NCBI RefSeq assembly: GCF_007097395.1
Contig: NZ_VKDC01000007.1
Coordinates: 262,809 to 326,808 of the forward strand
DNA: 64,000 bases
Direction: 5' to 3'
DNA from: Fulvivirga sp. M361
GTDB lineage: Bacteria; Bacteroidota; Bacteroidia; Cytophagales; Cyclobacteriaceae
Below the pieces are notes generated by a model that was not told where the DNA came from, did not search any database, and saw nothing but the letters and a program-made list of their open reading frames with translations. This document shows, piece after piece, positions 17,987 through 26,940 of this stretch. How positions within the stretch are numbered: the first letter of the stretch is position 1; each line of letters begins with the position of its first letter. The position numbers and the translations under genes were made by a program.

Positions 17987-18281
17987 TGGTAGGTTCCTCT
18001 AATTCTTCAAGATTAGTTTCTTCTTCCTCTGTAATTTCCTCCTCTTCCTCTTTCTGCTTCTTTTCTTTCTTCTTTTTTTCTCGTGGAGCTTTTACGTATT
18101 TAGATTCTTTGAGTATTTTAACTCTCACGTACTTCACTCGTTTTTTCTTTCTGTCTTTCTTTTTATTGTAATAACTGTTGCGATTTACCGGCTTAACATG
18201 TTTTACCGTGATATACCTGGTTCTGCTACATCCAAAAAGGATCCCAATAAAAAGGAGTAATATCGTGATGAGTCGCACCAA
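17958..18281 (-). CDS. Small charge-partitioned putative lipoprotein
   Basis: An unrecognised 107-residue protein. The N-terminus is a lipoprotein-like signal (ILLLFIGILFGCSRTR, with the lipidated Cys near residue 18). The mature part has a strongly basic block (residues ~30-75, Lys/Arg-rich, with KKKDRKKKRVKY) followed by a strongly acidic block (residues ~77-100, Glu-rich). The start is TTG at 18281 or, more likely, GTG at 18278. It overlaps the TPR gene by 29 bp. The sequence bias is real at DNA level, giving a pyrimidine-rich plus strand. A structural or membrane-tethering role is possible, but no function can be assigned. Confidence 0.65.
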   Translation of the reverse strand: MVRLITILLLFIGILFGCSRTRYITVKHVKPVNRNSYYNKKKDRKKKRVKYVRVKILKESKYVKAPREKKKKEKKQKEEEEEITEEEETNLEELEEPTNEPDSTGLF

Positions 18282-18345
18282 AGAATCTAAACGTAAAGAA
18301 GTTCGTTTTTATTGAAAAAAGGAAGACTTTCTTATGTAATGATGA

Positions 18346-19518
18346 TCAGGCCCGTTTGGCTTTTTCCCATACAGCCGATTGTTTTCCTCCTGCATATCTC
18401 AGAAACCCTCTATAAACCGACCAGTTCATGAAAGTGAAATAATAGGGAATAAACAACAACTTAAATTTTACTTTTTGACCACGTAGAGCATAACCAAGAA
18501 GAGAAAGTGTATAAAAAGCCAGCTGTGCTGCGAATAGGAGGGGATAGAAGGGGTGTAAGCCCAGTAGAAGATAGTTCAAAACAATTACTACAGGTAATAG
18601 CAATGGTGTTAAGGTCCATCGAAGTACCCTGTGCGACACATATTGAAAGGTAACTATGCCATACTTGAAAAAATTTAATAAACCGACCAGTTTGATAATG
18701 GATTGGATACCACCGGCAGCGATACGGATTTTCCTTTTTTCCTCTTCTTTTGTGGATGCTGAGCCCGTCTCCATGGCATAAGCATCGGGTTCATAGACCA
18801 CTTTGTAGCCCTTAGTCACGATACGCATGCTAAGATAAAAATCTTCAATAATGATATTTTTAGGCACCATTTCATAGAGATCAGTTCTGACCGAAAATAA
18901 TTCTCCGGCGGCGCCTACCACCGTCCCCAGTTCTGAATCCATTCTTTTGAGAAAGGACTCATACTTCCAGTAAGCTCCTTCCCCGGAACCTGCAGCATGT
19001 TCTTTATCACCCTGATAGATTTTTTTCTCCCCGGCTACAGCGCCTACCGCACTATTTTTGTAATGCCTGGCCAGGTGGACCATGGCCTCGGCGTTCAGGA
19101 AGGTATTGGCATCACAGAAAGCGACCAACGGAGTGGTTACAAATTCCATAACCCGATTAACCGCCGCCACTTTTCCGCCCCTCTTGTCCGTATGAAATAC
19201 CCGGATGCGTTCATATTTGCCCAGTACCTCGCCGGAGTTATCTGTAGATCCATCTGTAACAAAGTAGAGATTTAGTTTCTTCTCAGGATATGAAAGCTCC
19301 AGTGTGTTTTTTACTTTCTCATCCAGAATGTCAGCTTCATTGTAGCAGGCAACAATCAGTGTAAGTTCAGGTAGCTCATTAAAATCATAATAATTCTCAG
19401 CGGCAGGTTTCAAGATCCGCTTGATCTTTACCAGTAAATACAATACAATTCCGTAGCCTAAATAGGTATAAATGATGATACTTAGGCTTATCCAGAAGAC
19501 GAATTCAATTAGGTCCAT
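18346..19518 (-). CDS. Membrane-bound family 2 glycosyltransferase
   Basis: Processive-type GT2 with membrane anchors, 390 residues. An N-terminal transmembrane helix (residues ~5-30) precedes the GT-A domain: LTLIVACYNEADIL near 52, FVTDGSTDNS near 85, FCDANTF near 133 (DXD-like DAN) and later EDFYLSMRI, close to the ED and QXXRW region of hyaluronan/cellulose synthase-type enzymes (here VSHRVLRWT). Three C-terminal membrane helices lie between ~295 and 365. Such enzymes build extracellular polysaccharide. First gene of the cluster that includes the lipoprotein, TPR protein and second GT2. Product unknown. Confidence 0.9.
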   Translation of the reverse strand: MDLIEFVFWISLSIIIYTYLGYGIVLYLLVKIKRILKPAAENYYDFNELPELTLIVACYNEADILDEKVKNTLELSYPEKKLNLYFVTDGSTDNSGEVLGKYERIRVFHTDKRGGKVAAVNRVMEFVTTPLVAFCDANTFLNAEAMVHLARHYKNSAVGAVAGEKKIYQGDKEHAAGSGEGAYWKYESFLKRMDSELGTVVGAAGELFSVRTDLYEMVPKNIIIEDFYLSMRIVTKGYKVVYEPDAYAMETGSASTKEEEKRKIRIAAGGIQSIIKLVGLLNFFKYGIVTFQYVSHRVLRWTLTPLLLPVVIVLNYLLLGLHPFYPLLFAAQLAFYTLSLLGYALRGQKVKFKLLFIPYYFTFMNWSVYRGFLRYAGGKQSAVWEKAKRA

Positions 19519-19976
19519 GAAATGCTTAATCTATAGAAAAGTAAAATTATAAGAGTAAGCGATAAATGTAAGTCAATACACCAATAATAATCTGATGAGT
19601 TCAGGATTAAACTTTAAATGAATAATGTTTTGTCTTTTATCAGGAGGGTCTTTGTCAACTTCATTATGGTTTTTATTGCACCGGTGATGAACAAATAGCC
19701 AAGAGCTTACCGGTTACTTGCCATTCATAACTTTGGTGATCTTATGATAATCTGCATAATTCAATATGAGCACAAGGACCAGACTTATGATAACGACAAG
19801 CATGACACATACCTTGACAAGAAAACTTAAAACCTTCAACACATTTTTGGGATCAGATAACTAATGGCTCTCAAAGTTTAAAACAATGAGTCATCGGATA
19901 TCCCCTATGCATTGTGTGTTTTTTTGTGCTGATTATCCGTCAGTTAATTCATTGTGTAATAGGTTGAATTACTTCT
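19519..19976. other. Intergenic region, possible small membrane peptide inside
   Basis: 458 bp between two minus-strand transcription units. Apart from the 29-codon frame at 19714-19803 (listed separately), I see no gene, RNA or clear terminator. Confidence 0.35.
19714..19803 (-). CDS. Possible 29-residue single-span membrane peptide
   Basis: A short ATG frame encoding a peptide whose first half is almost entirely hydrophobic (MLVVIISLVLVLILNY) and whose second half is basic (DYHKITKVMNGK). This is the layout of small inner-membrane peptides with an N-out or N-in single span. No ribosome-binding site stands out, and Bacteroidota sites are weak anyway. The frame is short enough to arise by chance. 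Confidence 0.25.
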   Translation of the reverse strand: MLVVIISLVLVLILNYADYHKITKVMNGK

Positions 19977-21050
19977 TTAAAACGCGACTCTCTCTCCTGA
20001 AAGTAAGCCTCGATAAAACTGATCATTTTCCCAAATCAAAATTTCACCCTTTTCACCTTTTTTGATGCTCGAATCAACGCTGAATATTGTTCCGTCGAAA
20101 TGAGACTTCACCTTTTTCATAGAAGTATGGCCTACCACAATGTGTTTTTTATTTAAATGTTCAAGGATTTCCGTTGCCTGTTGCTTGGTGAAATTCTCGT
20201 CTTTAAAGTATCCCCTATACCATATGGGCCCGTCAGATTTTGCCAAAAACTTAGCCGTATCATTTTTTGCAATGTCTTTCTTCGTTTTGTCTATTATTTT
20301 TTTGTAAAACAGGCGGTTAGTGGATTGAATGTCAAAACCTTTACTTGCAAATTCAGGAGAAAAGCCCGCATGTGCAAAAGCTATGTCGTTAATTGTAATA
20401 GCCACAGGTTTTGTCCTTAACCAGTGACCTATTAATGTATTTGAACCGAACAATTCATGATACTTCATGTCCATCTTTTCAGATATTAACTGGTACTTGT
20501 CATGGATGTATCTTAAGTCACCATTCAAAACCATGACTTCATGATTCCCCAGAAGTAAGTGTACTTTTCCTCCTGCTTTTATAGCTTCCTTTTCCAGCTT
20601 ATACAAAAACCAAAGAGTTTCCGTTACGCTATCGCCTCTGTCGAATACGTCTCCGACAATAATAAAATGTCCTTTTCCGTAACTCCATTTTCCTTTTTTA
20701 TTGATGATTTTTTGGGCTTGGAGTAACTTAATGAATAGGTCATATTGTCCGTGAATATCGCTGAGGACCGCGATTTTGGAAATGCCTGTAAAACGTTGCC
20801 CATAATCTATGTTATCCGACGGGTTTAGATCAAGGTATTTGGATTGAAACGCTTCGCACGAACTGATCTTTAATTTTTTGAAGCGATCTTTGTCATACTC
20901 CTTTTGAACCAGTTCCCCACCTTCAATCCATTTTACTATGATTTTGTCCGTATCATAAAATATGTACGGACAATCATCAAACTGCGCTTTTAAAAGAGAT
21001 GAGTGAAGGCAAATACATGCCAGTATTATTGTACGAATAATGAGACTCAT
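19977..21050 (-). CDS. Secreted metallophosphatase (Ser/Thr phosphatase-like, Shelph type)
   Basis: Calcineurin-like phosphoesterase of 357 residues with a signal peptide (IILACICLHSSLLKAQ). All metal-site motifs are present in order: SDIHGQYD near residue 98, GDVFDRGD near 133, LLLGNHEVM near 167, AFAHAGFSP near 227 and VVGHTSMKK near 313. Together with the RYIHDKYQ segment these match bacterial Shewanella-like protein phosphatases, exported phosphomonoesterases or phosphotyrosine phosphatases in bacteria. It is the last gene of the minus-strand run that begins with the ECF sigma factor, 88 bp downstream of the M43 protease. Substrate unproven; release of phosphate from organic material outside the cytoplasm fits the context. 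Confidence 0.88.
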   Translation of the reverse strand: MSLIIRTIILACICLHSSLLKAQFDDCPYIFYDTDKIIVKWIEGGELVQKEYDKDRFKKLKISSCEAFQSKYLDLNPSDNIDYGQRFTGISKIAVLSDIHGQYDLFIKLLQAQKIINKKGKWSYGKGHFIIVGDVFDRGDSVTETLWFLYKLEKEAIKAGGKVHLLLGNHEVMVLNGDLRYIHDKYQLISEKMDMKYHELFGSNTLIGHWLRTKPVAITINDIAFAHAGFSPEFASKGFDIQSTNRLFYKKIIDKTKKDIAKNDTAKFLAKSDGPIWYRGYFKDENFTKQQATEILEHLNKKHIVVGHTSMKKVKSHFDGTIFSVDSSIKKGEKGEILIWENDQFYRGLLSGERVAF

Positions 21051-21138
21051 TTTAAAGTGGTTTTTATTTATCAGGTATTATTTGAAACATAACCTCGCTG
21101 ACAACATTTAATTTTTGTTGTCCAGCCAGGGTTTGGTT

Positions 21139-22833
21139 TTATGGTTGATGGACAAACATCGTGGTAAATTCCTTTTCCTGGCCAATGATGCGTACATAAT
21201 AAACTCCCGGATTCCATTCCTTAAGATCTAATTTAATCTCCTTTGAAGCGGATATATTTGATAGCTTCTGTTCATAGACCACGTGCCCACTCACATTTGT
21301 TACATACAATGTAGGATGCCCCTGTTTAAGGTCAGAATATTGAATGGTCAGGATATCCCGTGCAGGATTAGGGTATAATGTCAAAGTATTTTTGTCCGGA
21401 CCTGGTCTCACGCCAGTGACCAATGGGGCACTGGAAATCACAATATTATCGATGGCCATATCACCTCTGGAACCACTGCCTGTCTCACCTACAAATCTTA
21501 ACTGGATGGTGTTGCCTACATACTCATCAAGAGTAATAACCGCATTATTCCATTGATTGCCTTTGTTTCCTTGCTGCACCCATACGCTTGCCCATGTAGC
21601 TCCTTCATCTTTTGTTAGTTGCAATGAAAGCTTGCCTATGTCCGTACCAAACAGGTGATATCCAAAAGTGACATTAAGTGTACTCCGATCTTGCAGATCA
21701 AAGCAAGGACTACTTAAAATACCCGTGGCATTCATGTAATCAGACGCTTCGGTATACATAAAATAATCACCATCCAACGCTTCATCCGGCCCGGTGTTAC
21801 TTGAGGAGGTACGATGTCTGATCCTCCATCCAAAATCATCATCAACATTCTGTCTCCATTCGGTTCCTCCTGCAAAATCTTCAAAACTTTCTTCATAGGG
21901 AAAAGAGGTGATCGTGGATATGCAGCTATTTTCAGGTGCAGTTTGTGAACAATCCACCAGGTAGTATCGGTCCATCAGTAACGAAGCTAATATCCGTTCT
22001 CGCTGAAGTATTGAAAACCTGTTTCGGCAGGTTGCTTGTCCTCTTCCCATGTAATTAAAGCCATCCGGGGCATACCGATCACCGGCGCCATCCACAGCAG
22101 TTCCGTTATATATGCATGCATTGAAATCACTTCTGTCCCCCGGGTCCGGAGGCGTATCACATATAAAATCACCTGCCACCCGGCAATTATTACCGCTAAC
22201 TAATTCATTTCCCCGGGAAGTCTCGTAGGTATGAAGTAAAGAAAAATAATGGCCTAACTCATGTTCTACTGTACTTGTTAAGGCTCTTTCACTAGTTATA
22301 ACAATTCTGTCTACCTGATCCTGGGGGAATTTGGCATAACCATTCACGTCTGTTATATCAGCAAAGAAATAAATGTTCAGAATGAATTTGTCATCATATT
22401 GATCGAGTAACGGGTCGTGTAGGTCTTTTTCAAAATTAGTATGTAGGAAGGTATCATCGATGAACTTGGTTTGCCCGCAGGAAGTAAATGAAATTCCCAT
22501 TATTGAGAATGACGTATTTATATTGTCTATAACCTTTAGCAGGTCCTCGTCGCTTACCGCAGCATCGTTACCCTCCGTCGTCCGGCTTACATGGAATTGA
22601 ACTGGAATACTCGTACTGGTAGCTCTGCCTTGAAGCCTGTCCTTGTAATGTCTATTTACCAACTTCTCTCGTTCTGTCAAACTGTTTTCTAAGTAATCCA
22701 GGTATTGTTGGTTGGGAACCGTACCACATTCCTCTTTGGACTGGCCAATAGAGTTTTCTATTTGACTTTGAAAAAGGATGAACAGTATTATTATTCTATA
22801 ATTGATTATTTTGATATACTTCATAGTGAACAT
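21139..22833 (-). CDS. Secreted M43 (pappalysin-like) zinc metalloprotease with T9SS tail
   Basis: A 564-residue protein with signal peptide (start at 22833 or the ATG at 22824). The zinc site is EHELGHYFSLLHTYE (H191, E192, H195, H201 counted from 22833), followed by the family M43 features NNCRVAGDFICDTPPDPG and, further on, FNYMG (the Met-turn). A MAM-like beta-sandwich domain (FPYEESFEDF...WRQN...FGWRIRHRTSSSNTGP) occupies residues ~305-465. The C-terminus is a T9SS sorting domain (LYPNPARDILTI). It is therefore secreted or cell-surface bound. It sits 44 bp after the metallophosphoesterase gene and may release peptides or phosphoproteins for the SusCD system upstream (inference). Confidence 0.92.
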   Translation of the reverse strand: MFTMKYIKIINYRIIILFILFQSQIENSIGQSKEECGTVPNQQYLDYLENSLTEREKLVNRHYKDRLQGRATSTSIPVQFHVSRTTEGNDAAVSDEDLLKVIDNINTSFSIMGISFTSCGQTKFIDDTFLHTNFEKDLHDPLLDQYDDKFILNIYFFADITDVNGYAKFPQDQVDRIVITSERALTSTVEHELGHYFSLLHTYETSRGNELVSGNNCRVAGDFICDTPPDPGDRSDFNACIYNGTAVDGAGDRYAPDGFNYMGRGQATCRNRFSILQRERILASLLMDRYYLVDCSQTAPENSCISTITSFPYEESFEDFAGGTEWRQNVDDDFGWRIRHRTSSSNTGPDEALDGDYFMYTEASDYMNATGILSSPCFDLQDRSTLNVTFGYHLFGTDIGKLSLQLTKDEGATWASVWVQQGNKGNQWNNAVITLDEYVGNTIQLRFVGETGSGSRGDMAIDNIVISSAPLVTGVRPGPDKNTLTLYPNPARDILTIQYSDLKQGHPTLYVTNVSGHVVYEQKLSNISASKEIKLDLKEWNPGVYYVRIIGQEKEFTTMFVHQP

Positions 22834-22877
22834 TTTTTATAAACCTGTAGGCATACTTTAGATATGCCTTATTCAGA

Positions 22878-24161
22878 TTACTGTAAGTTTGACCTTACAA
22901 AAAACTCATCTCTCTCTGCACCATCAATGTCTTTAAAATAGAAACGCGCCAGCATGGCATCTCCATTATAATTGAACTCGCCAAACAGCGCTCCGTATTG
23001 ACCTCCATTATTGCTATGATAAACATCAGCCCACCATGGATTCAGGTCCAGGCCTGCTTCTCCGTCCCTGATGCTTCTGCCACCAAGGCCGGAAACAAAG
23101 GCAAATGACCTGCCTTCATCGTCTGAAGTCGCCAAATTGTCTTTTATAAGATTAACAGTATTATTTGTGGTGGAAATAGTTTGTGTCTGAAAGTTGCTCA
23201 TCTCGTAGGTCCGGCTATAAGAATGCTCATGAGCCGTGGCTATTATAGCTCCACCTTTTCGTGATTCCTCATATACATCCCATCCGGCCTCATCTGCTTT
23301 GCCGCCAATTTGCATTAGTCGCTGATTTTTGTGCCAAAATGATATCCTCCAGATGGCCGAATTTCCACTTAATTGATCACGGATATAATTACCTGCCTCG
23401 GTGGAAGTAATACCAAATTCATCTGGTGCAGATGAAACAAAAAAGATCCCCTTGTATGAAAACGAACTCATCACACCCAATTGTCCTGTCCACTCAATTC
23501 CCAGTCTTTTGAACCTGCTTTCCAAAAGCTGTTGGTACCCTCCGCTGATATTCCAAAGGTGATCATCATGATTGCCCACCACATAGAAATATGGAAAATC
23601 TTCTCCTAAAACAGCATTGACATTGTTTTCAAATATCAATGGTGCATTACGATCATAACCCAGGTCACCCGAATGTACTACTACATTTGTTCCTTCGCTT
23701 TTAATAAGAGATAAAACTGCATCTGCCGCTGCATCAACCTCAGAATCTCCGATAAAAGCGATTTTGAAGTTTACAGGGGTTTGATCATTATTTATTACCA
23801 CTTTTTCTTCAACAGTAAAAAACGGGCCTTTTACGGTTTGATTTGCAATGGTCACGGATATATTACCGGTGGTAGCACCTGCCGGGACTTGTGTGGAGAT
23901 CTGACTTACTGAAGAAAAAAATATTTCAGTGGCTTTGATGCCATTAAAATCAACGGTAACCTCAGTAGCATTAGCACTGAAATTACTGCCATTGATCGTA
24001 ATTGCGTCTCCCACTTCCCCTTTTAAAGGGTTTATTGAAGTGATTGTTGGCAGAGGAAGCTCTTCCGTTTTATCACCTTCATCACTTGAGCAGGAGCTTT
24101 GCATTCCCACAAAGCACCAAGTGGTTATCCAAACCAAAGCATAAATATTTTTCTTATTCAT
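22878..24161 (-). CDS. TIG-domain metallophosphoesterase lipoprotein
   Basis: A 427-residue lipoprotein (signal ending MQSSCSSDEG) with an IPT/TIG immunoglobulin-like domain at residues ~38-118 and a calcineurin-like phosphoesterase domain at ~130-420. Metal-binding motifs are IGDSEVD, HSGDLGYDRN, VVGNHDDH and ATAHEHSYSRTYE, a layout like purple acid phosphatase-type enzymes. The first motif is GDSE rather than the usual GDxH, a real departure from consensus. It follows the TIG lipoprotein gene at 24333 after a terminator hairpin and probably belongs to the same surface system. Expected to work on the cell surface on phosphoesters. Confidence 0.88.
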   Translation of the reverse strand: MNKKNIYALVWITTWCFVGMQSSCSSDEGDKTEELPLPTITSINPLKGEVGDAITINGSNFSANATEVTVDFNGIKATEIFFSSVSQISTQVPAGATTGNISVTIANQTVKGPFFTVEEKVVINNDQTPVNFKIAFIGDSEVDAAADAVLSLIKSEGTNVVVHSGDLGYDRNAPLIFENNVNAVLGEDFPYFYVVGNHDDHLWNISGGYQQLLESRFKRLGIEWTGQLGVMSSFSYKGIFFVSSAPDEFGITSTEAGNYIRDQLSGNSAIWRISFWHKNQRLMQIGGKADEAGWDVYEESRKGGAIIATAHEHSYSRTYEMSNFQTQTISTTNNTVNLIKDNLATSDDEGRSFAFVSGLGGRSIRDGEAGLDLNPWWADVYHSNNGGQYGALFGEFNYNGDAMLARFYFKDIDGAERDEFFVRSNLQ

Positions 24162-24281
24162 GGATGCAGGTAATTATTGATGTTTTTGATTCATATTGTA
24201 TACTTAATAGCACAATACTATTTCTTTCCGAGAAGTTGGAATATTCTTCAATGTCGGCTGAACAGACCAGCGCTATCATTA

Positions 24282-24326
24282 AAAAGGGAACAGAAGAGTG
24301 CTTTTTTCAGAAGCACTCTTCTGTTC
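24282..24326 (-). terminator. Rho-independent terminator after the TIG lipoprotein gene
   Basis: A perfect 16-bp stem (24288-24303 with 24311-24326, arms GAACAGAAGAGTGCTT and its complement) with a 7-nt loop. On the minus strand it is followed by CCTTTTTA. It lies just after the stop at 24333 and should end or attenuate the susCD transcript before the metallophosphoesterase gene. Confidence 0.88.
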
Positions 24327-24332
24327 AAAAGA

Positions 24333-25817
24333 TTAATTAAAAGTGATGGATAATTCGGCTCCATCATCAGCTCTGGAGGATGAATAATTTTCAGCCTCTC
24401 TTCCTCCGGAAGTGCTCGTGGCACTAAGGCTTACACCACTTGGTTCTATAATTATATTAATGCTATTTCCTGACTCCCAATCGTCGCGGTTCACAATTTC
24501 CTGGATTATACTGGACAGGTCAACTGTTTTTTGAGCATCTGTTCTATCTCCTTCATTGACCCATGGCGGAATATCCCAAATTACGTTTGCCGTGGTAAGT
24601 GGCCTTCCGGAAAGCTCCCGGTTAGATTCTTCATAAGGGGATGCATTAGCGCTATTTTCTCCAAAAATAATAACCTGTACGGGGTCCGAACCGGTATCGT
24701 CACATTTAAATTGAATGCTGGCCTCTTGAACGTCTGCTCCCTGTGGTATGTTAACCTCATTAAATCGCAACCCAATTTTAACCAACCCCTGGCCGCTACT
24801 CATTTCTCCAAATTCCAGATCGCTACTGCTTAAATCCATATCACCTACTGCGTCATCACTGCCCGCTTGTAATATCATAATCTCTTCTACGTCATCATCG
24901 TCACTGGTAAGAGGGATTAACAGGGTGGTACTGGTTACCGTAAATTCAGGACCAGCCACTGAAGCGCTACCAAATACGGTAATACTGACAGTCCCCGTAA
25001 CAGCGCCCACCGGTACCCTAACCGTGATAGATGTAGTTGTAGCTGCTATGACCTCGCCTTCTATACTTGAGTCTGCCTCCCTTCCCTGGAAGCTAACCGT
25101 ATTATTTGTTAGTATTTCACTAAAACCAGTCCCTGCAATGGTGACCTCTATTCCAGGGGTTCCCATGGTTGGGTCTATGGAAGCCACGGTTACTTCAGGT
25201 CTTGTGACCGTGAATACAGAGCCTGTAACAGGATCGTTCCCAGCCACGGTCACGGTAATAGGGCCCGTCAAAGCTTGTGTGGGAACCGTAGTAGTAATGC
25301 TTGTAGATGTGGATGCTGAAACATCAGCTAATTCTCCATTGAAACTAACCACATTGTCTGTTGGTATTTCACTAAAATTAGTGCCTGTTATAATAACCGA
25401 TGTGCCTGGTTCGGCAGTTGATAGTGAATAGGATTCAATTTCCGGCAGTTCGATTGTAAATGTAGGCCCTCCTATAGCAAATGAAGTTCCCACTACGAGA
25501 TTTACAATGCCTGAGGTAGTAAAATCAGGTACTTCAACTGTAATCGTTGTCTCGGTAGATGCAATCACTTCTGCAGGGTCTCCGCCATCAAAAGTCACAC
25601 TGATGTCCTCAGGGTTTTCGCTGAAATTTGCACCTGTAAGCGTCACAGTAGACCTCACCGGCCCACTAGCCGGGCTTACAGTGGTGATATCCGGTAATCG
25701 CTGTGGGGAGTTAGAAATTCTATCGGCATCCTCATCTTCGCATGCCACTAGTCCGATCATTAGTAGAGTTAAGCAGAAGAGGAAACACTTAACCGGTATA
25801 TTTTTTATGTTTTTCAT
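24333..25817 (-). CDS. Three-TIG-domain surface lipoprotein with shared C-terminal domain
   Basis: A 494-residue lipoprotein (signal ending LIGLVACEDEDAD). Three successive IPT/TIG domains occupy residues ~42-118, 119-195 and 196-283, each with the 'PtSGp.tsVtItGtnFs' type motif. The C-terminal ~200 residues are a beta-rich domain also found in the next upstream gene (25906-26919), with shared blocks SSDLEFGE, GLRFN, DDTGS, SGR.. TTAN, RDDW..GNSIN and GREA. The architecture is that of a surface glycan- or ligand-binding SusE/F-like partner of SusCD. No catalytic residues are apparent. The gene ends in a strong terminator. Confidence 0.85.
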   Translation of the reverse strand: MKNIKNIPVKCFLFCLTLLMIGLVACEDEDADRISNSPQRLPDITTVSPASGPVRSTVTLTGANFSENPEDISVTFDGGDPAEVIASTETTITVEVPDFTTSGIVNLVVGTSFAIGGPTFTIELPEIESYSLSTAEPGTSVIITGTNFSEIPTDNVVSFNGELADVSASTSTSITTTVPTQALTGPITVTVAGNDPVTGSVFTVTRPEVTVASIDPTMGTPGIEVTIAGTGFSEILTNNTVSFQGREADSSIEGEVIAATTTSITVRVPVGAVTGTVSITVFGSASVAGPEFTVTSTTLLIPLTSDDDDVEEIMILQAGSDDAVGDMDLSSSDLEFGEMSSGQGLVKIGLRFNEVNIPQGADVQEASIQFKCDDTGSDPVQVIIFGENSANASPYEESNRELSGRPLTTANVIWDIPPWVNEGDRTDAQKTVDLSSIIQEIVNRDDWESGNSINIIIEPSGVSLSATSTSGGREAENYSSSRADDGAELSITFN

Positions 25818-25867
25818 TACTTATTCATTTAAAAAATAAATCTGAAATTTTATGGTAGTAATAAAAG

Positions 25868-25900
25868 TTCCGGAGCCATGCATTATGCATGATTCCGGAA
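25868..25900 (-). terminator. Intercistronic hairpin between the two lipoprotein genes
   Basis: Outer arms TTCCGGA (25868-25874) and TCCGGAA (25894-25900), inner arms CATGCAT (25877-25883) and ATGCATG (25885-25891) separated by one G-T pair and one mismatch. On the minus strand it is followed by CTTTTATT, a weak U tail. It may be a partial terminator or an mRNA stabiliser that lowers expression of the downstream gene. Confidence 0.5.
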
Positions 25901-25905
25901 AATAG

Positions 25906-26919
25906 TTATTTAAGCTCCCAGTCTATAATCAAAACAGGAGCAGCACCTCCGTCAAAAGTTACAGCTTCTCTACCATCAGTGTTAATAGTTACACCAATGC
26001 TTGGTCCGCTATGTTCCATTATGAAGTTTATGCTGTTGCCAGCAGCCCAGTCGTCTCTGTCCATAATTTCCTGAACAATAGCAGATAAATCCAACGTTTT
26101 TTGAGCAGCCCCACTTTCACCCTCGGTCGACCATGTTGGAATATTCCATATCGCATTGGCCGTAGTTTTATCTCTGCCAGACACTTGGAAATCGGCATTC
26201 GTATACTCGGGAGCGTTACCAATGTTTTCTCCATAAATGGTCAATTGAACATCATTAGACCCGGTGTCATCTGCAGTAAATTGAATGGCCGCTGAAAGAA
26301 TGTTTACATTCGATGGAATTTGGATGTTGTTAAACCTGAGGCCGATAGTTTGTAATCCATAATCCGGGCTGCCTGCGGTATCAAACTCTCCAAATTCAAG
26401 ATCGCTACTATCAAATGGCGTCATACGCCCATCTTGTGCTTCTTCCACATCATCATTAGTTGCAGCAATAGGTACTTCTACCGTTCCTGAACTTACATCA
26501 TTGTTTATTATGGCTATGATCAATTCTCTCCGGTTCGTTTCGGAAAGGCCTTGCCCCGATGGCAGCGAAAGTGTGATCGTTTTATCATCATCACCAACAG
26601 AATTGTCAATTAATGTGATCGATAGGTATTGGTTGTAGGCTGCATCACCGCTTTCTCCAAAAGAAATGTTCAGATCACCGGTCAGGACATAATCCACATC
26701 TCTCACAGCCGTACCTCCCAGAGTAATGGTTGTACTTTTTCCGGGCTTGATAGAGCTTATCCTTATTTGAATAGGCTCAGGATCATTTTCAAACTTCCCT
26801 ATACTATCCACATCAAAGAATATGCGGTCAATATCCTCATCCAAAAGAGGTCCGATATTATCTACTTCGCACGACAGTGCTCCTAGAGCAGCGAGTATTA
26901 TATATATGTATTTTTTCAT
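25906..26919 (-). CDS. Surface lipoprotein with Calx-beta-like and shared C-terminal domains
   Basis: A 337-residue lipoprotein (signal ending LAALGALSCEVDN). Residues ~40-140 look like a Calx-beta type domain (ITLGGTAVRDVDYVLTG, then LSITLIDNSVGDDDKTITLSL). Residues ~165-337 hold the same C-terminal domain as the neighbouring TIG protein: SSDLEFGE, IGLRFN, DDTGSNDVQ, VSGRDKTTANAIW, RDDWAAGNSIN and DGREA. It directly follows susD by 21 bp and is very likely co-transcribed with it. The position is that of a SusE-like accessory binding protein; ligand unknown. Confidence 0.82.
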   Translation of the reverse strand: MKKYIYIILAALGALSCEVDNIGPLLDEDIDRIFFDVDSIGKFENDPEPIQIRISSIKPGKSTTITLGGTAVRDVDYVLTGDLNISFGESGDAAYNQYLSITLIDNSVGDDDKTITLSLPSGQGLSETNRRELIIAIINNDVSSGTVEVPIAATNDDVEEAQDGRMTPFDSSDLEFGEFDTAGSPDYGLQTIGLRFNNIQIPSNVNILSAAIQFTADDTGSNDVQLTIYGENIGNAPEYTNADFQVSGRDKTTANAIWNIPTWSTEGESGAAQKTLDLSAIVQEIMDRDDWAAGNSINFIMEHSGPSIGVTINTDGREAVTFDGGAAPVLIIDWELK

Positions 26920-26940
26920 TGTTTCTAATATTTAAACCTC

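Noticed and set aside
18015..18085. Long pyrimidine-rich tract that could be a simple repeat
   Set aside because: It is not a tandem repeat; it is explained by the Lys/Glu-rich coding sequence on the minus strand.
22850..22870. Small hairpin GGCATA/TATGCC between protease and phosphoesterase genes
   Set aside because: Only 6 bp and no T tail on the minus strand, so it is not a supported terminator.
24748..25431. Long plus-strand open frame (227 codons) opposite the TIG-domain gene
   Set aside because: Antisense to three repetitive TIG domains; the Val/Thr/Ser-rich product mirrors their biased codons and has no domain or start context.
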